The translations under genes and the position numbers were made by a program. DNA of 64,000 nt, from assembly GCF_014695385.1 (NCBI RefSeq), contig NZ_JACJOD010000010.1, positions 103,685 to 167,684 of the forward strand. The letters are read 5' to 3'. The stretch comes from Trichocoleus sp. FACHB-46 (lineage in GTDB: Bacteria > Cyanobacteriota > Cyanobacteriia > FACHB-46). The notes beneath the pieces were generated by a model. It ran no database searches and was not told where the DNA came from. It was given only the letters and a program-made list of their open reading frames with translations. Below are positions 46,301 to 54,786 of the stretch, in pieces. Positions within the stretch are counted from its first letter, which is position 1. Each line of letters begins with the position of its first letter.

Positions 46301-48170
46301 AGCGGTTTTGCAGCAGCATCCTTTAGTGAAAGGAGCGATCGCCACAGTTCAGGAATCAGCCTCTGGCGATCAACAGTTAACGGCTTATGTCTCTTTCCAT
46401 CCAGAGCGTGAAGGAGCTGGGATGGCGATCGCCCAGCAGCTACAGCAGGAGCAAGTAGAACATTGGCAAACTCTATACGATCAGACCTATGCTCAGCCTG
46501 TTAATTCTGCTGATCCAACGTTCAATATTGTGGGCTGGAATAGCAGTTATACGGGGCAACCCATTCCAATAGAACAGATGCGAGAATGGGTCGATCGCCG
46601 AGTGGAACAAATTCTCGCCCTACAACCTCAGCGAGTACTAGAAATTGGTTGTGGAACAGGATTGCTGCTATTTCAACTAGCGCCTCACTATCTCGAATAT
46701 TGGGCTACAGATTTTTCCCAAATCTCATTAAGTACGATTCAGCAGCAGCTAAACCAGCAACAGTTGCCGCCCGTAAAACTATTGCATCGTTCGGCTAACG
46801 ACTTTGCAGGTATAGAGCCAGCTAGATTTGATCTGATTGTGCTCAATTCGGTGGTGCAATACTTTCCGAGTGTGGATTACTTAGTGCAAGTTTTGGAGGG
46901 AGCGCTACAAGCCCTGGCTCCAGGCGGTTCTCTCTTTATTGGGGATGTGCGAAATCTAGCACTGTGGTCTGCCTTTCATGCTTCTGTGCAGATGGAGCAA
47001 GCTAGCCCTGCATTGGAGCGATCGCACCTCCAGCAACAAGTCCAACGAGCCATGTTTGAGGAACCAGAACTGCTGATCGATCCAGAATTTTTTCAGGCAT
47101 TGCGATCGCATTTTCCGCAAATACAGGACATACAAATTCAGCTTACTCGTGGTCAGGCTCATAATGAGATGACCCAGTTCCGCTACAACGTCATTTTGCA
47201 AAAAGAAACTCAAGTGAGGGAGATGCAAGAGCAACAGCCGTTGGTCCCTACGAATCTGAATGTTTCTGAGTGGGATTGGACGAACGAGCTGACCATTGCG
47301 ATGATCCGGCGGCATCTCATTGAAGCGCAACCAGCGAGATTGACAGTTAGAGGGGTACTAAATGCCCGTGTGATTGCGGCAGTTGCAGTAGCGGCTTGGT
47401 TAGCAGAGGTAGATGGGCCTAAAACTGTAGGACATATGCGAACAGCCCTAGAGCAATTGGCAGAACCTGGAGTTGATCCAGAAGCTTGGTGGAGTTTGGA
47501 GCAAGAGTTGCCCTACGACGTAAACGTGAGCTGGGCAGCAGTTGGGAGCGATCGCTATGATGTGACCTTACAACATCGAGAGGTCAAGGCAGAGCGGAGA
47601 CTGGAGCCTGAGGCGATCGCTCCTGCTCGTCCTTGGTCCACTTATGCCAATCAGCCTCTACAAAGACAGTTGGCGCGACAGCTAGTGCCCCAGATCCGAA
47701 ATTACCTGGAGCAAAAGTTGCCAAACTATATGGTGCCTACTGCTTTTGTCGTATTAGAAACTCTCCCGCTCACCCCCAGCGGCAAGATTGACCGTCGAGC
47801 TCTCCCTGCTCCCGTTCCGATGGGATCAACGCAAGGATATGTGGCACCGCGATCGCCCATAGAAGCAAAATTAGTCTCTATCTGGTCAGAATTGCTGGGG
47901 GTGAAGCGAGTGGGTCTCCACGACAACTTTTTTGAACTGGGAGGACATTCTCTCCTTGCGACTCAACTGACTTCGCGCATCCGAGATGCTTTTGCGGTAG
48001 AACTGCCTCTGCGTCATTTATTTGAGTCTCCGACTATTGCTCAATTGGCTCAGCAAATTGACAGTTTGCAGGTTAGCCAACCCCAGCCATCTATTCCTGC
48101 CATTGTCCCGCTCTCAAGAGATGCATATCGGCGATCGCGCTCGTCTTTGAATCAAAATCAGGGGAAATAA
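43371..48170 (+). CDS. Nonribosomal peptide synthetase module 2 (TubC-type dock, C-A-NMT-PCP)
   Basis: A 1599-residue subunit. An N-terminal docking domain of the TubC type (~1-52, TTAEFLAYLRQLDIQVWLEG) should recognise the upstream subunit. The C domain has an intact HHIISDG (207-213). The A domain (~545-985 plus the A10 part at ~1450-1480) is interrupted by an N-methyltransferase with the SAM-binding VLEIGCGTG (1089-1097), so the second residue should be N-methylated. The carrier site is Ser1527 in LGGHS. My pocket reading is DAFIIGAIW plus Lys, a hydrophobic pocket without a match I can name. The start is a TTG that shares TTGA with the previous stop and is preceded by GAGGAGG, indicating translational coupling. 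Confidence 0.93.
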   Translation: MTTAEFLAYLRQLDIQVWLEGANLRCSAPEGALTPELRAAIAQRKSELLHWLNQAHASAHQAAPELKPISRNQPLPLSFAQQRLWFLDQLVPENPFYNMPSAVRLSGHLHLKALEQAFAELVQRHETLRTRFAKVDGQPTQIITPALPLSIPVTDLQSLDSSAQEETVRQIATEEAHCPFDLTVSPLLRVKLLQLEATEYLLLLNLHHIISDGWSLGVLMRELGALYTAFAEGQPSPLSELPIQYADFAHWQRQWLQGEVLESQLAYWRQQLQDLPVLNLPIDHPRPATQSYKGAIAPLALSHQLTQALEELSQQAGTTLFMTLLAAFQALLFRYTGQTNVAVGSPIANRNRSEIEGLIGFFVNSLVLRTDLSGNPTFRELLERSREVALAAYAHQDVPFEKLVEELHPERDLSRNPLFQVAFALQNAPMAPLELPGLTLSPWKLDVGTARFDLEFHIWEQAEGLSGLWDTPREGLSGFVAYSTELFELATITRMIGHFQTLLEGIVANPDQRLADLSILNTAEQHQLLVEWNQTQVEYDKDVCIHHLFAAQAEKTPDAIAVSAPSGNVGVADQQLTYQELDQRANQLAHYLQQVGVGTETLVGICVDRSLDVLIAILGVWKAGGAYVPLDPEYPRDRLQFMLQDSQVLVLLTQRSHVEVFDISPFSLQEESGKPISGEDQTLRVICLDQDRELIAQQKQSAPASVATADHLAYVIYTSGSTGMPKGVMVEHRGLCNVVAAQQQSFNLPLGSRVLQFSAWSFDASIFEMLMALGSRGTLYIVPQSARSPGIELVQFLQTQSIAAAILPPAVLALLPENDLSTLQTVIAGGEACSGEIVRKWAQGRRLFNAYGPTETTIWATVAELTHRAESPEKPSIGRPVANIQIYVLDAHQQPVPIGVVGELYIGGDGVARGYLNRPDLTAERFIPCPFSASPGARLYKTGDLARYRSDGLLEFIGRADEQVKIRGFRMELGEIEAVLQQHPLVKGAIATVQESASGDQQLTAYVSFHPEREGAGMAIAQQLQQEQVEHWQTLYDQTYAQPVNSADPTFNIVGWNSSYTGQPIPIEQMREWVDRRVEQILALQPQRVLEIGCGTGLLLFQLAPHYLEYWATDFSQISLSTIQQQLNQQQLPPVKLLHRSANDFAGIEPARFDLIVLNSVVQYFPSVDYLVQVLEGALQALAPGGSLFIGDVRNLALWSAFHASVQMEQASPALERSHLQQQVQRAMFEEPELLIDPEFFQALRSHFPQIQDIQIQLTRGQAHNEMTQFRYNVILQKETQVREMQEQQPLVPTNLNVSEWDWTNELTIAMIRRHLIEAQPARLTVRGVLNARVIAAVAVAAWLAEVDGPKTVGHMRTALEQLAEPGVDPEAWWSLEQELPYDVNVSWAAVGSDRYDVTLQHREVKAERRLEPEAIAPARPWSTYANQPLQRQLARQLVPQIRNYLEQKLPNYMVPTAFVVLETLPLTPSGKIDRRALPAPVPMGSTQGYVAPRSPIEAKLVSIWSELLGVKRVGLHDNFFELGGHSLLATQLTSRIRDAFAVELPLRHLFESPTIAQLAQQIDSLQVSQPQPSIPAIVPLSRDAYRRSRSSLNQNQGK

Positions 48171-48173
48171 CGG

Positions 48174-51100
48174 GTGACAGCTAGTAACAGCCAGGAAGAA
48201 TTGTTCGTCTTTCCGGCGTCATTTGCTCAGCAGCGATTGTGGTTTCTACATCAGCTCGTCCCAGAAAATCCTTTTTATAATGTCTTGGCTGCAATTCGCT
48301 TGCAAGGAAACTTGCACATAGGAGCATTAGAGCAAGCGCTTCAGGAGATTGGGCACCGCCATGAAGTTCTCCGGACTACCTTTGCAGTAGTAGAGGGCGA
48401 ACTGGCTCAAATCATCAGCCCTAGTTTCCAGTTATCTCTACCTGTAGTAGATTTACGCGCGATTCCCGCGATCGCCCGTACCGAAGCAGCCCAGCGAATT
48501 GTCCAAGAGGCAGCCCGACGTTCCTTTGATCTCACGATAGGGCCATTGTTCCAAGCGCAGTTATTGCAACTTGATGCAGCCGACTATATCTTGTTGCTAA
48601 ATTTTCACCATATCGTGGCGGATGGTTGGTCGATCGCGGTATTGATTCGAGAGTTGACGACGCTCTATCCTGCTTTTCTCAAGCGCCAACCATCTCCTTT
48701 GCCAGAGTTACCCATTCAATATGCCGACTTTGCCCATTGGCAGCGAGAATATCTGCAAGGCGAGGTATTAGCATCTCAGCTCTCTTATTGGCGACAACAG
48801 CTTCAAAATCTCCCAGAATTGCAGTTACCTACGGATTATCCCCGTCCAGTCACGCCTAGCTACCGAGGAGCTGCCCAACAGCTAGAGCTATCACCCAAAC
48901 TAACCTCAGCCTTAGAGAGCTTGAGCGATCGCGCGGGCGTATCCCTCTTTATGACGCTGCTTGCTGCATTTCAGACGCTGTTGTACCGCTATACAGGGCA
49001 AACAGATATCGTGGTGGGTTCAGCGATCGCCAACCGCAACCGCACCGAATTAGAAAATTTAATTGGATTCTTCGTCAACAGTTTAGTATTACGGATTGAC
49101 CTCTCTGGTAATCCTATGTTTGATGAGCTACTAGAACGAGTTCGTCAAATGACGTTGGCTGCCTATGCTCATCAAGAGGTGCCTTTTGAGAAGTTGGTTG
49201 AGGAATTGCAGCCAGAACGCGATTTGAGTCGAAATCCTCTCTTTCAGGTGGTTTTCACGCTCCAAAATACTCCAGTTGCCAAGCTGGAACTCCCTGGATT
49301 AGTGCTCAGCAGTTTGCCTGTAGAAACAGAAACGGCTCGCGTTGATCTGGAATTCCACGTCTATAAATCTCTCGATCGGCTCACCTGTACGGCAATCTAC
49401 AGCACTGACTTGTTTGAGCCAGCGACCATGACTCACCTACTAGCGCACTTCCAAACCTTGCTAACAGGGATTGTAGCTGATCCAAAACAACAGATTGCTC
49501 ATCTACCTATTCTGTCTTCGAGAGAACGTCATCAGCTTTTGCACAAGTGGAGTCAAACAGTGACTCATGAGGTTGCGCCTCTCTGTGCTCACCAACTCTT
49601 TGAAGCGCAAGTTCAGCAAACGCCAGATGCCATTGCTCTTACCTACCAAAATCAGCGCCTTACCTATCAAGAACTCAATCAACGGGCCAATCAATTAGCT
49701 CACTACTTGCAGGAGTTAGGTGTAGGGGCAGAAGTTTTGGTGGGTCTCTGTGTCGATCGCTCCCCAGAAATGGTGATTAGTCTGTTAGCCATCTGGAAGG
49801 CGGGTGGCGCTTATCTGCCGCTCGACCCTGGCTACCCACGCGATCGCTTGCAGTTCATGCTAGTAGATGCTGAAGTCAAAATTTTAGTCACGCAATCTTC
49901 TCATTTGCATCTGTTTGATAGTGAGTTGCTGCAGGTGGTTTGTTTAGATCAGGCGCAGAGAGCGATCGCGCAACAAAACCAAACCAACCTGGTTAACCAG
50001 ATTACGGCTAACAATTTGGCTTATGTCATCTACACTTCGGGTTCTACAGGCCAGCCCAAAGGGGTCTTAGTCGAGCATCGCGGGTTGAGCAATTTGGTAG
50101 AAGCGCAAAGACAGATCTTCCGTCCCAAACTCGATAGCCGCATTTTGCAATTTGCCTCCCTGAGTTTCGATGCTGCCGCCTTTGAGATCCTCATGGCTTT
50201 AATTAATGGAGCCACGCTCTACCTAGCGCCCCAGACATCTTTGCTACCTGGAGCAGATTTACTCCAATTTCTCCGTCATCATGCGATTACCCATGCCACT
50301 CTACCTCCCAGTGTCTTATCTGTTTTGCCCGCAGAACCTCTGCCCGCTCTGCAAGTTCTAATCTCGGCAGGAGAAGCTTGTTCTAGTAGCATTGTTAAAC
50401 GCTGGGCGCAAGGACGACAGTTTTTTAATGCCTATGGCCCCACTGAAGTGACTATTTGGGCCACTGTGGCTGAGTTGACTGTAGATAGCGCTAAACCTAC
50501 CATCGGTCGTCCGATCGCCAATACTCAAATCTACATTCTGGATACTCATCTCCAACCTGTTCCCATCGGTGTTGTTGGTGAGTTGTACATTGCTGGCATC
50601 GGCGTTGCCCGTGGCTATCTCAATCGACCTGACCTAACTGCTGAGCGTTTTGTTTCTCTCTCTCTCCCCTCTGCGGAAACGCTTGCAGCGAACACACCTC
50701 TCTACAAAACTGGCGATCGCGCTCGGTATCTCCCTGATGGCAATATTGAGTTTTTAGGGCGAGCGGATACCCAGGTGAAGTTACGGGGTTTTCGGGTTGA
50801 GTTGGGTGAAATTGAGGCTGTGCTCCAGCAGCATGAAGCAGTTCAGGTGGCAGTTGCGATTGCCCGCCAGGACACATCCGGTGATCTGTTTTTAGTGGCC
50901 TATATCGTTCCTCGGCAACAACAGTCTGTCAGATTGGAGGAGTTACGGAAGTTTTTGCGATCGCGTCTGCCGAGTTATCTGATTCCCGCCACGTTTGTCT
51001 TGCTAGAAACTCTGCCGCTCACGCCGAACGGGAAAGTAGATCGAGCTGCGTTACCGATGCCTGAACTGGCAGATCTCCGGTTGGGAGAGTCTATGACTGC

Positions 51101-52187
51101 TCCTCGCACTCTGCTTGAGAAGAAATTGGCCAATATTTGGGCTGAGGTGTTGCACTTGGAGCAGGTTGGCATTGATGACAATTTCTTTGCACTGGGGGGA
51201 GACTCGTTTTTGGCGCTACGCCTGATGGAGCAAGTTCAACAACAATTTGAGCAATCTTTACCTTTATCGATGTTGTTTTTGGCTCCGACGGTGGAGCAAC
51301 TGGCGAAACAACTATCAAGCCCAAAATCTCCAGCTTGGTCGCCTCTCGTACCGTTGCAACCTGCGGGTACTAAGCCTCCTTTCTTCTGTATCCATCCTGT
51401 AATGGGGATGGTACTGCCTTATGCTGAGTTAGCCCGCCGGATGGGAACTGAGCAACCTTTTTATGGACTGCAACCTTTTGGGTTAGATGGTCAACAGCCG
51501 CCGCTCAGGAGTATTGAGCAGATGGCGAGCCATTACATCCAGGCGATTCGAGCCGTACAGCCGCAAGGCCCCTATTATCTAGGAGGATGGTCTTTCGGAG
51601 GCTTGGTAGCGTTTGAAATGGCCCAACAACTGCGGCAAGCAGGTCATGAAGTGGCGCTGCTAGCATTACTCGATACCCTCGCTCCTATTCCTAGGAATCA
51701 ACCGTCTTTTGGAGAGAGTTGGCGATTTCTGATCACGACTGTCCTGAAATCTCTCCCTTCTTTTGGGCTAGACTATTTCCGTCTCCTGATCGCTTCTCTA
51801 TCGAAGACTTTTTGGAAAAGGCGATCGCGCCTCAACCAGATTCGATCAAAGACTCTGAGGGCTGCTCCCTCTAGGCTTCCTCCTGACTCGCAACTGCGAC
51901 TCCTCAAAGAATTGGCGCTAAGCCCCATGCTCCGCATCTTTTATGCCAACAGTCAGGCAGTACAACGCTATATTCCTCGAATTTATTCGGGTCCGATTAC
52001 GTTGTTCAAAAGCTCACAGTTTAAAAGCTCAAAACCATTGAGCCAAGCCAAAGATGATTTTCTCGGCTGGCACAGTTTAACTACAACCGAGATAAAAACT
52101 CATGTCATTCCTGGCGACCACTTCTCAATCTTGAAGCAACCTCACGTACAGGTTTTGGCTGAACAATTGCGCACCTATCTTAAGTAG
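48174..52187 (+). CDS. Nonribosomal peptide synthetase module 3 (C-A-PCP-TE)
   Basis: A 1337-residue terminal subunit. The C domain has HHIVADG (145-151). The A domain (~470-960) contains YTSGSTGQPKGV, YGPTEVT, YKTGDRARY and NGKVDRAALP. My pocket reading DAFTIAAIW plus Lys differs from the GrsA phenylalanine pocket at two places, so an aromatic or large hydrophobic residue is a guess. The carrier site is Ser1011, in LGGDS. A type I thioesterase (~1085-1337) has the nucleophile Ser1140 in GWSFGG, with Asp1167 and His1316 (GDHFS) completing the triad; it should release the peptide by hydrolysis or cyclisation. It starts with GTG 3 bp after the previous stop, with AGGGG upstream. Confidence 0.93.
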   Translation: MTASNSQEELFVFPASFAQQRLWFLHQLVPENPFYNVLAAIRLQGNLHIGALEQALQEIGHRHEVLRTTFAVVEGELAQIISPSFQLSLPVVDLRAIPAIARTEAAQRIVQEAARRSFDLTIGPLFQAQLLQLDAADYILLLNFHHIVADGWSIAVLIRELTTLYPAFLKRQPSPLPELPIQYADFAHWQREYLQGEVLASQLSYWRQQLQNLPELQLPTDYPRPVTPSYRGAAQQLELSPKLTSALESLSDRAGVSLFMTLLAAFQTLLYRYTGQTDIVVGSAIANRNRTELENLIGFFVNSLVLRIDLSGNPMFDELLERVRQMTLAAYAHQEVPFEKLVEELQPERDLSRNPLFQVVFTLQNTPVAKLELPGLVLSSLPVETETARVDLEFHVYKSLDRLTCTAIYSTDLFEPATMTHLLAHFQTLLTGIVADPKQQIAHLPILSSRERHQLLHKWSQTVTHEVAPLCAHQLFEAQVQQTPDAIALTYQNQRLTYQELNQRANQLAHYLQELGVGAEVLVGLCVDRSPEMVISLLAIWKAGGAYLPLDPGYPRDRLQFMLVDAEVKILVTQSSHLHLFDSELLQVVCLDQAQRAIAQQNQTNLVNQITANNLAYVIYTSGSTGQPKGVLVEHRGLSNLVEAQRQIFRPKLDSRILQFASLSFDAAAFEILMALINGATLYLAPQTSLLPGADLLQFLRHHAITHATLPPSVLSVLPAEPLPALQVLISAGEACSSSIVKRWAQGRQFFNAYGPTEVTIWATVAELTVDSAKPTIGRPIANTQIYILDTHLQPVPIGVVGELYIAGIGVARGYLNRPDLTAERFVSLSLPSAETLAANTPLYKTGDRARYLPDGNIEFLGRADTQVKLRGFRVELGEIEAVLQQHEAVQVAVAIARQDTSGDLFLVAYIVPRQQQSVRLEELRKFLRSRLPSYLIPATFVLLETLPLTPNGKVDRAALPMPELADLRLGESMTAPRTLLEKKLANIWAEVLHLEQVGIDDNFFALGGDSFLALRLMEQVQQQFEQSLPLSMLFLAPTVEQLAKQLSSPKSPAWSPLVPLQPAGTKPPFFCIHPVMGMVLPYAELARRMGTEQPFYGLQPFGLDGQQPPLRSIEQMASHYIQAIRAVQPQGPYYLGGWSFGGLVAFEMAQQLRQAGHEVALLALLDTLAPIPRNQPSFGESWRFLITTVLKSLPSFGLDYFRLLIASLSKTFWKRRSRLNQIRSKTLRAAPSRLPPDSQLRLLKELALSPMLRIFYANSQAVQRYIPRIYSGPITLFKSSQFKSSKPLSQAKDDFLGWHSLTTTEIKTHVIPGDHFSILKQPHVQVLAEQLRTYLK

Positions 52188-52290
52188 GTGTAGTCCAAAA
52201 GCTCGTTGATTTAGTAGTTCAGATTAGAATAGTTATTAGATTTAGCGATCAGACTGATAAATTTATTAAGCTAAAAGTGTCTGAGGATAC

Positions 52291-54096
52291 ATGAATTTAG
52301 AGGAATTCATCAAGAAAATTAAGACACTTAGGCAGTCAAGTAGCCATTTCACTGAAGATAAGAACTCAGAGTACTTAGACCCTTTACTGATCTACGAACA
52401 ACTGTTAACAGCCCTAGAAGAACTGCAAGTTGCAGAAGCGGAACTGGTACAGCAAAATGAAGAGTTGCAAATTACTCGTGACTTAATTGACCAGGAGCGC
52501 CAACGGTATCAAGAATTATTTGAATTTGCTCCAGACAGCTATATTGTCACAGATGTCAGCGGCCAAATTCAGGAAGTGAACGAAGCGGCGATCGCGTTAC
52601 TCAATTTGCCTAAGATATCTCTGATTCGTAAGCCATTATCTGTCTTTATTGCTGAATCAGAGCGAGCTATTTTTCGTCTCAGGTTACAAAGATTGCAGCA
52701 AGAGCCTACCCAGCAAGAGTGGGAGATGCGGCTACAACCTCGCCGAGGACAGCCCTTAGATGTAGCAACGACAGTTGCAGTCGTGCGAGACAACTGGGCA
52801 AGGCCAATCATGCTACGTTGGCTGCTGCGCGATATTACTGCTCGCAAGCAGGGAGAGAGACAAGTCAAAAAGCTGAATGCAGAACTGATGCAGCGATCGC
52901 TCTTTGAAGCCAGTCTGAAGCGAATTCGGGACAAAGTGCGAGAAAGCTTAGATGAAAGCCAGATTTTGCAAACTGCGGTGCAGGAATTAGCCATTGGGCT
53001 GCACTTGCGTGCTTGTGATACTGCTATGTATGACCTGCAAACAGGCACTTCTACCGTTTGCTATCAATATAGTGCTCCTGGTGTCTTGACGCCTTCTGTA
53101 GTAGGGCAAGTAATCCAGATGGCAGCCTTTCCGGATGGTTACAGTCAGCTTCAGCAAGCTCAAACTTTTCAGTTTTGTGAAATAACGACTGACCCCGCTC
53201 GAAGTCAAGTAGCGATTCTAGCTTGTCCCATTGCTGACCATGAGGGTGTCATTGGTGATCTGTGGTGCTTTAGCGACGGAGAGCGAGCCTTCCAGGAAGC
53301 TGAGGTGAACCTGGTGCAGCAGATTGCTGACCAATGCGCTATTGCGATTCGGCAAGCTCGGCTCTACCAAACAGCCCAAGCCCAGGTTGAGGAACTAGCA
53401 AAACTCAATTTGCTCAAGGATGATTTCTTAAGTACGGTTTCTCACGAACTCCGCACTCCTTTAGCAAACATCAAAATGGCGTCTCAACTGCTCCAAATTG
53501 CTAGCACTCCTGAACAACGGGAGAAATATCTTAAGGTCTTGCAAGGAGAATGCGATCGCGAAGCGGCTCTAATTAATGACCTTCTAGACTTACAACGTCT
53601 AGAGAGTAACCTCCAGAGCAACTTTGTGCCGGAAGCAATCAATCTCTCTACCTGGCTGCCTAACCTCATCACGTCCCTGCAACTGAAAGCTAAAGCCCAC
53701 CGACAAACCCTTCAGTTAGATCTCCCCATCTCATTGCCAGTTTTTATCATTGACCAAGGTAGCTTAGAGCGGTTGCTAGTAGAACTGCTGCATAACGCCT
53801 ATAAGTACACAGCAGCAGATGGAGAGATTATTCTGCAAGTTCGAGCGACTAGTGCTGTGACTACCTTCACGGTACGGAATCAAGCAGAAATTCCCGCTGA
53901 GCAATTACCTCGTATCTTCGACAAGTTCTACCGGATTCCTCATGCTGATCGCTGGAAGCAAGGAGGGACAGGTTTAGGCTTATCCCTGGTAAAGCGTTTA
54001 GTAGAGCAACTCCAAGGCACAGTCGAAGTAGAGAGTAGGGGTGGTTGGACAACCTTTACAGTGCAACTGCCCAATCACCCAAGCAGGAATGAATGA
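52291..54096 (+). CDS. PAS-GAF sensor histidine kinase
   Basis: A 601-residue soluble kinase. Order: short coiled coil (~35-70), PAS domain (~72-190, opening FEFAPDSYIVTD), GAF domain (~205-370), HisKA with [13 protein letters not shown], and HATPase_c with NAYKYT (N box) and GGTGLGLSLVKR (G2). The G1 box is poorly conserved (VRNQAEIPAEQLPRIFDKFYR), as in the related kinase at 58102-60183, where the same segment reads ISNSGVEIP. GAF, HisKA and HATPase parts of the two proteins are strikingly alike. It lies 103 bp after the NRPS on the same strand. Its stop codon abuts the stop of the convergent DUF4383 gene. Confidence 0.85.
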   Translation: MNLEEFIKKIKTLRQSSSHFTEDKNSEYLDPLLIYEQLLTALEELQVAEAELVQQNEELQITRDLIDQERQRYQELFEFAPDSYIVTDVSGQIQEVNEAAIALLNLPKISLIRKPLSVFIAESERAIFRLRLQRLQQEPTQQEWEMRLQPRRGQPLDVATTVAVVRDNWARPIMLRWLLRDITARKQGERQVKKLNAELMQRSLFEASLKRIRDKVRESLDESQILQTAVQELAIGLHLRACDTAMYDLQTGTSTVCYQYSAPGVLTPSVVGQVIQMAAFPDGYSQLQQAQTFQFCEITTDPARSQVAILACPIADHEGVIGDLWCFSDGERAFQEAEVNLVQQIADQCAIAIRQARLYQTAQAQVEELAKLNLLKDDFLSTVSHELRTPLANIKMASQLLQIASTPEQREKYLKVLQGECDREAALINDLLDLQRLESNLQSNFVPEAINLSTWLPNLITSLQLKAKAHRQTLQLDLPISLPVFIIDQGSLERLLVELLHNAYKYTAADGEIILQVRATSAVTTFTVRNQAEIPAEQLPRIFDKFYRIPHADRWKQGGTGLGLSLVKRLVEQLQGTVEVESRGGWTTFTVQLPNHPSRNE

Positions 54097-54570
54097 TTAA
54101 TTGCTGCTGGCGCTTCTCTCAGAGAGTTTCTTCTCGGTAAGTTCTGCTAAATTGGGTGTGGCGATGAAGCCAAAGTAAGTTGCGATCGCAGCGGTAGAGG
54201 CATGCAGCCAAATCTCATTACCAAAGATAGGGATAAAGCCCAAAGTGGATTGAGTAGCGGGAATCAGACCCAGAATGGTGAGCAATCCATAGAATAGGGC
54301 CAGCGCGCCACTGTAGAGACGGGAGCTGCCTAAGGAGATAGAAGCTAGAATTCCTAGAAATCCTACAGTCAGATGAACGATATTGTGCAAGAAGTTAATC
54401 GGGAATAAACCTAATAGATCGCCATATCCGCCACTAAAGCCAAGATTCGCCGCATCGGCTGACACTGTAGGTTCTTTCACCAAGGCTGGGATAAATCCCA
54501 TAATGCCAATTAGCAGAAAAAGGATACCTATCACCAAGGCGAAATACTGTCCTGGTTTCCGAGATTTCAT
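54097..54570 (-). CDS. DUF4383-type four-helix membrane protein
   Basis: A 157-residue integral membrane protein with four hydrophobic segments (about 8-30, 52-78, 82-104 and 118-142). The pattern FALVIGILFLLIGIMGFIP at the N-terminus and LHNIVHLTVGFLGI in the second helix are typical of DUF4383 proteins. Function unknown in the family. The stop codon directly abuts the stop of the kinase gene on the other strand. It stands alone with its own promoter region of ~215 bp upstream. Confidence 0.8.
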   Translation of the reverse strand: MKSRKPGQYFALVIGILFLLIGIMGFIPALVKEPTVSADAANLGFSGGYGDLLGLFPINFLHNIVHLTVGFLGILASISLGSSRLYSGALALFYGLLTILGLIPATQSTLGFIPIFGNEIWLHASTAAIATYFGFIATPNLAELTEKKLSERSASSN

Positions 54571-54786
54571 TGTTGAGATTCCTATTGTCTAAAACTGTGG
54601 TCTAACGTGGTCTAAAAAGACGCAAAATCGGCAAAGCCTTAACGGTTAAGCATAATCATCAAACACTTATGAATCTTCTTCTTAGGGCTTGTTTGGATGT
54701 ATCAAGACGCTGTGTTTAGCAATACGCTCCAAATATTTTGATGCTGCGATTTTCAAGCGAATCGCCCCCACCCTGAAGCTCAGTAA

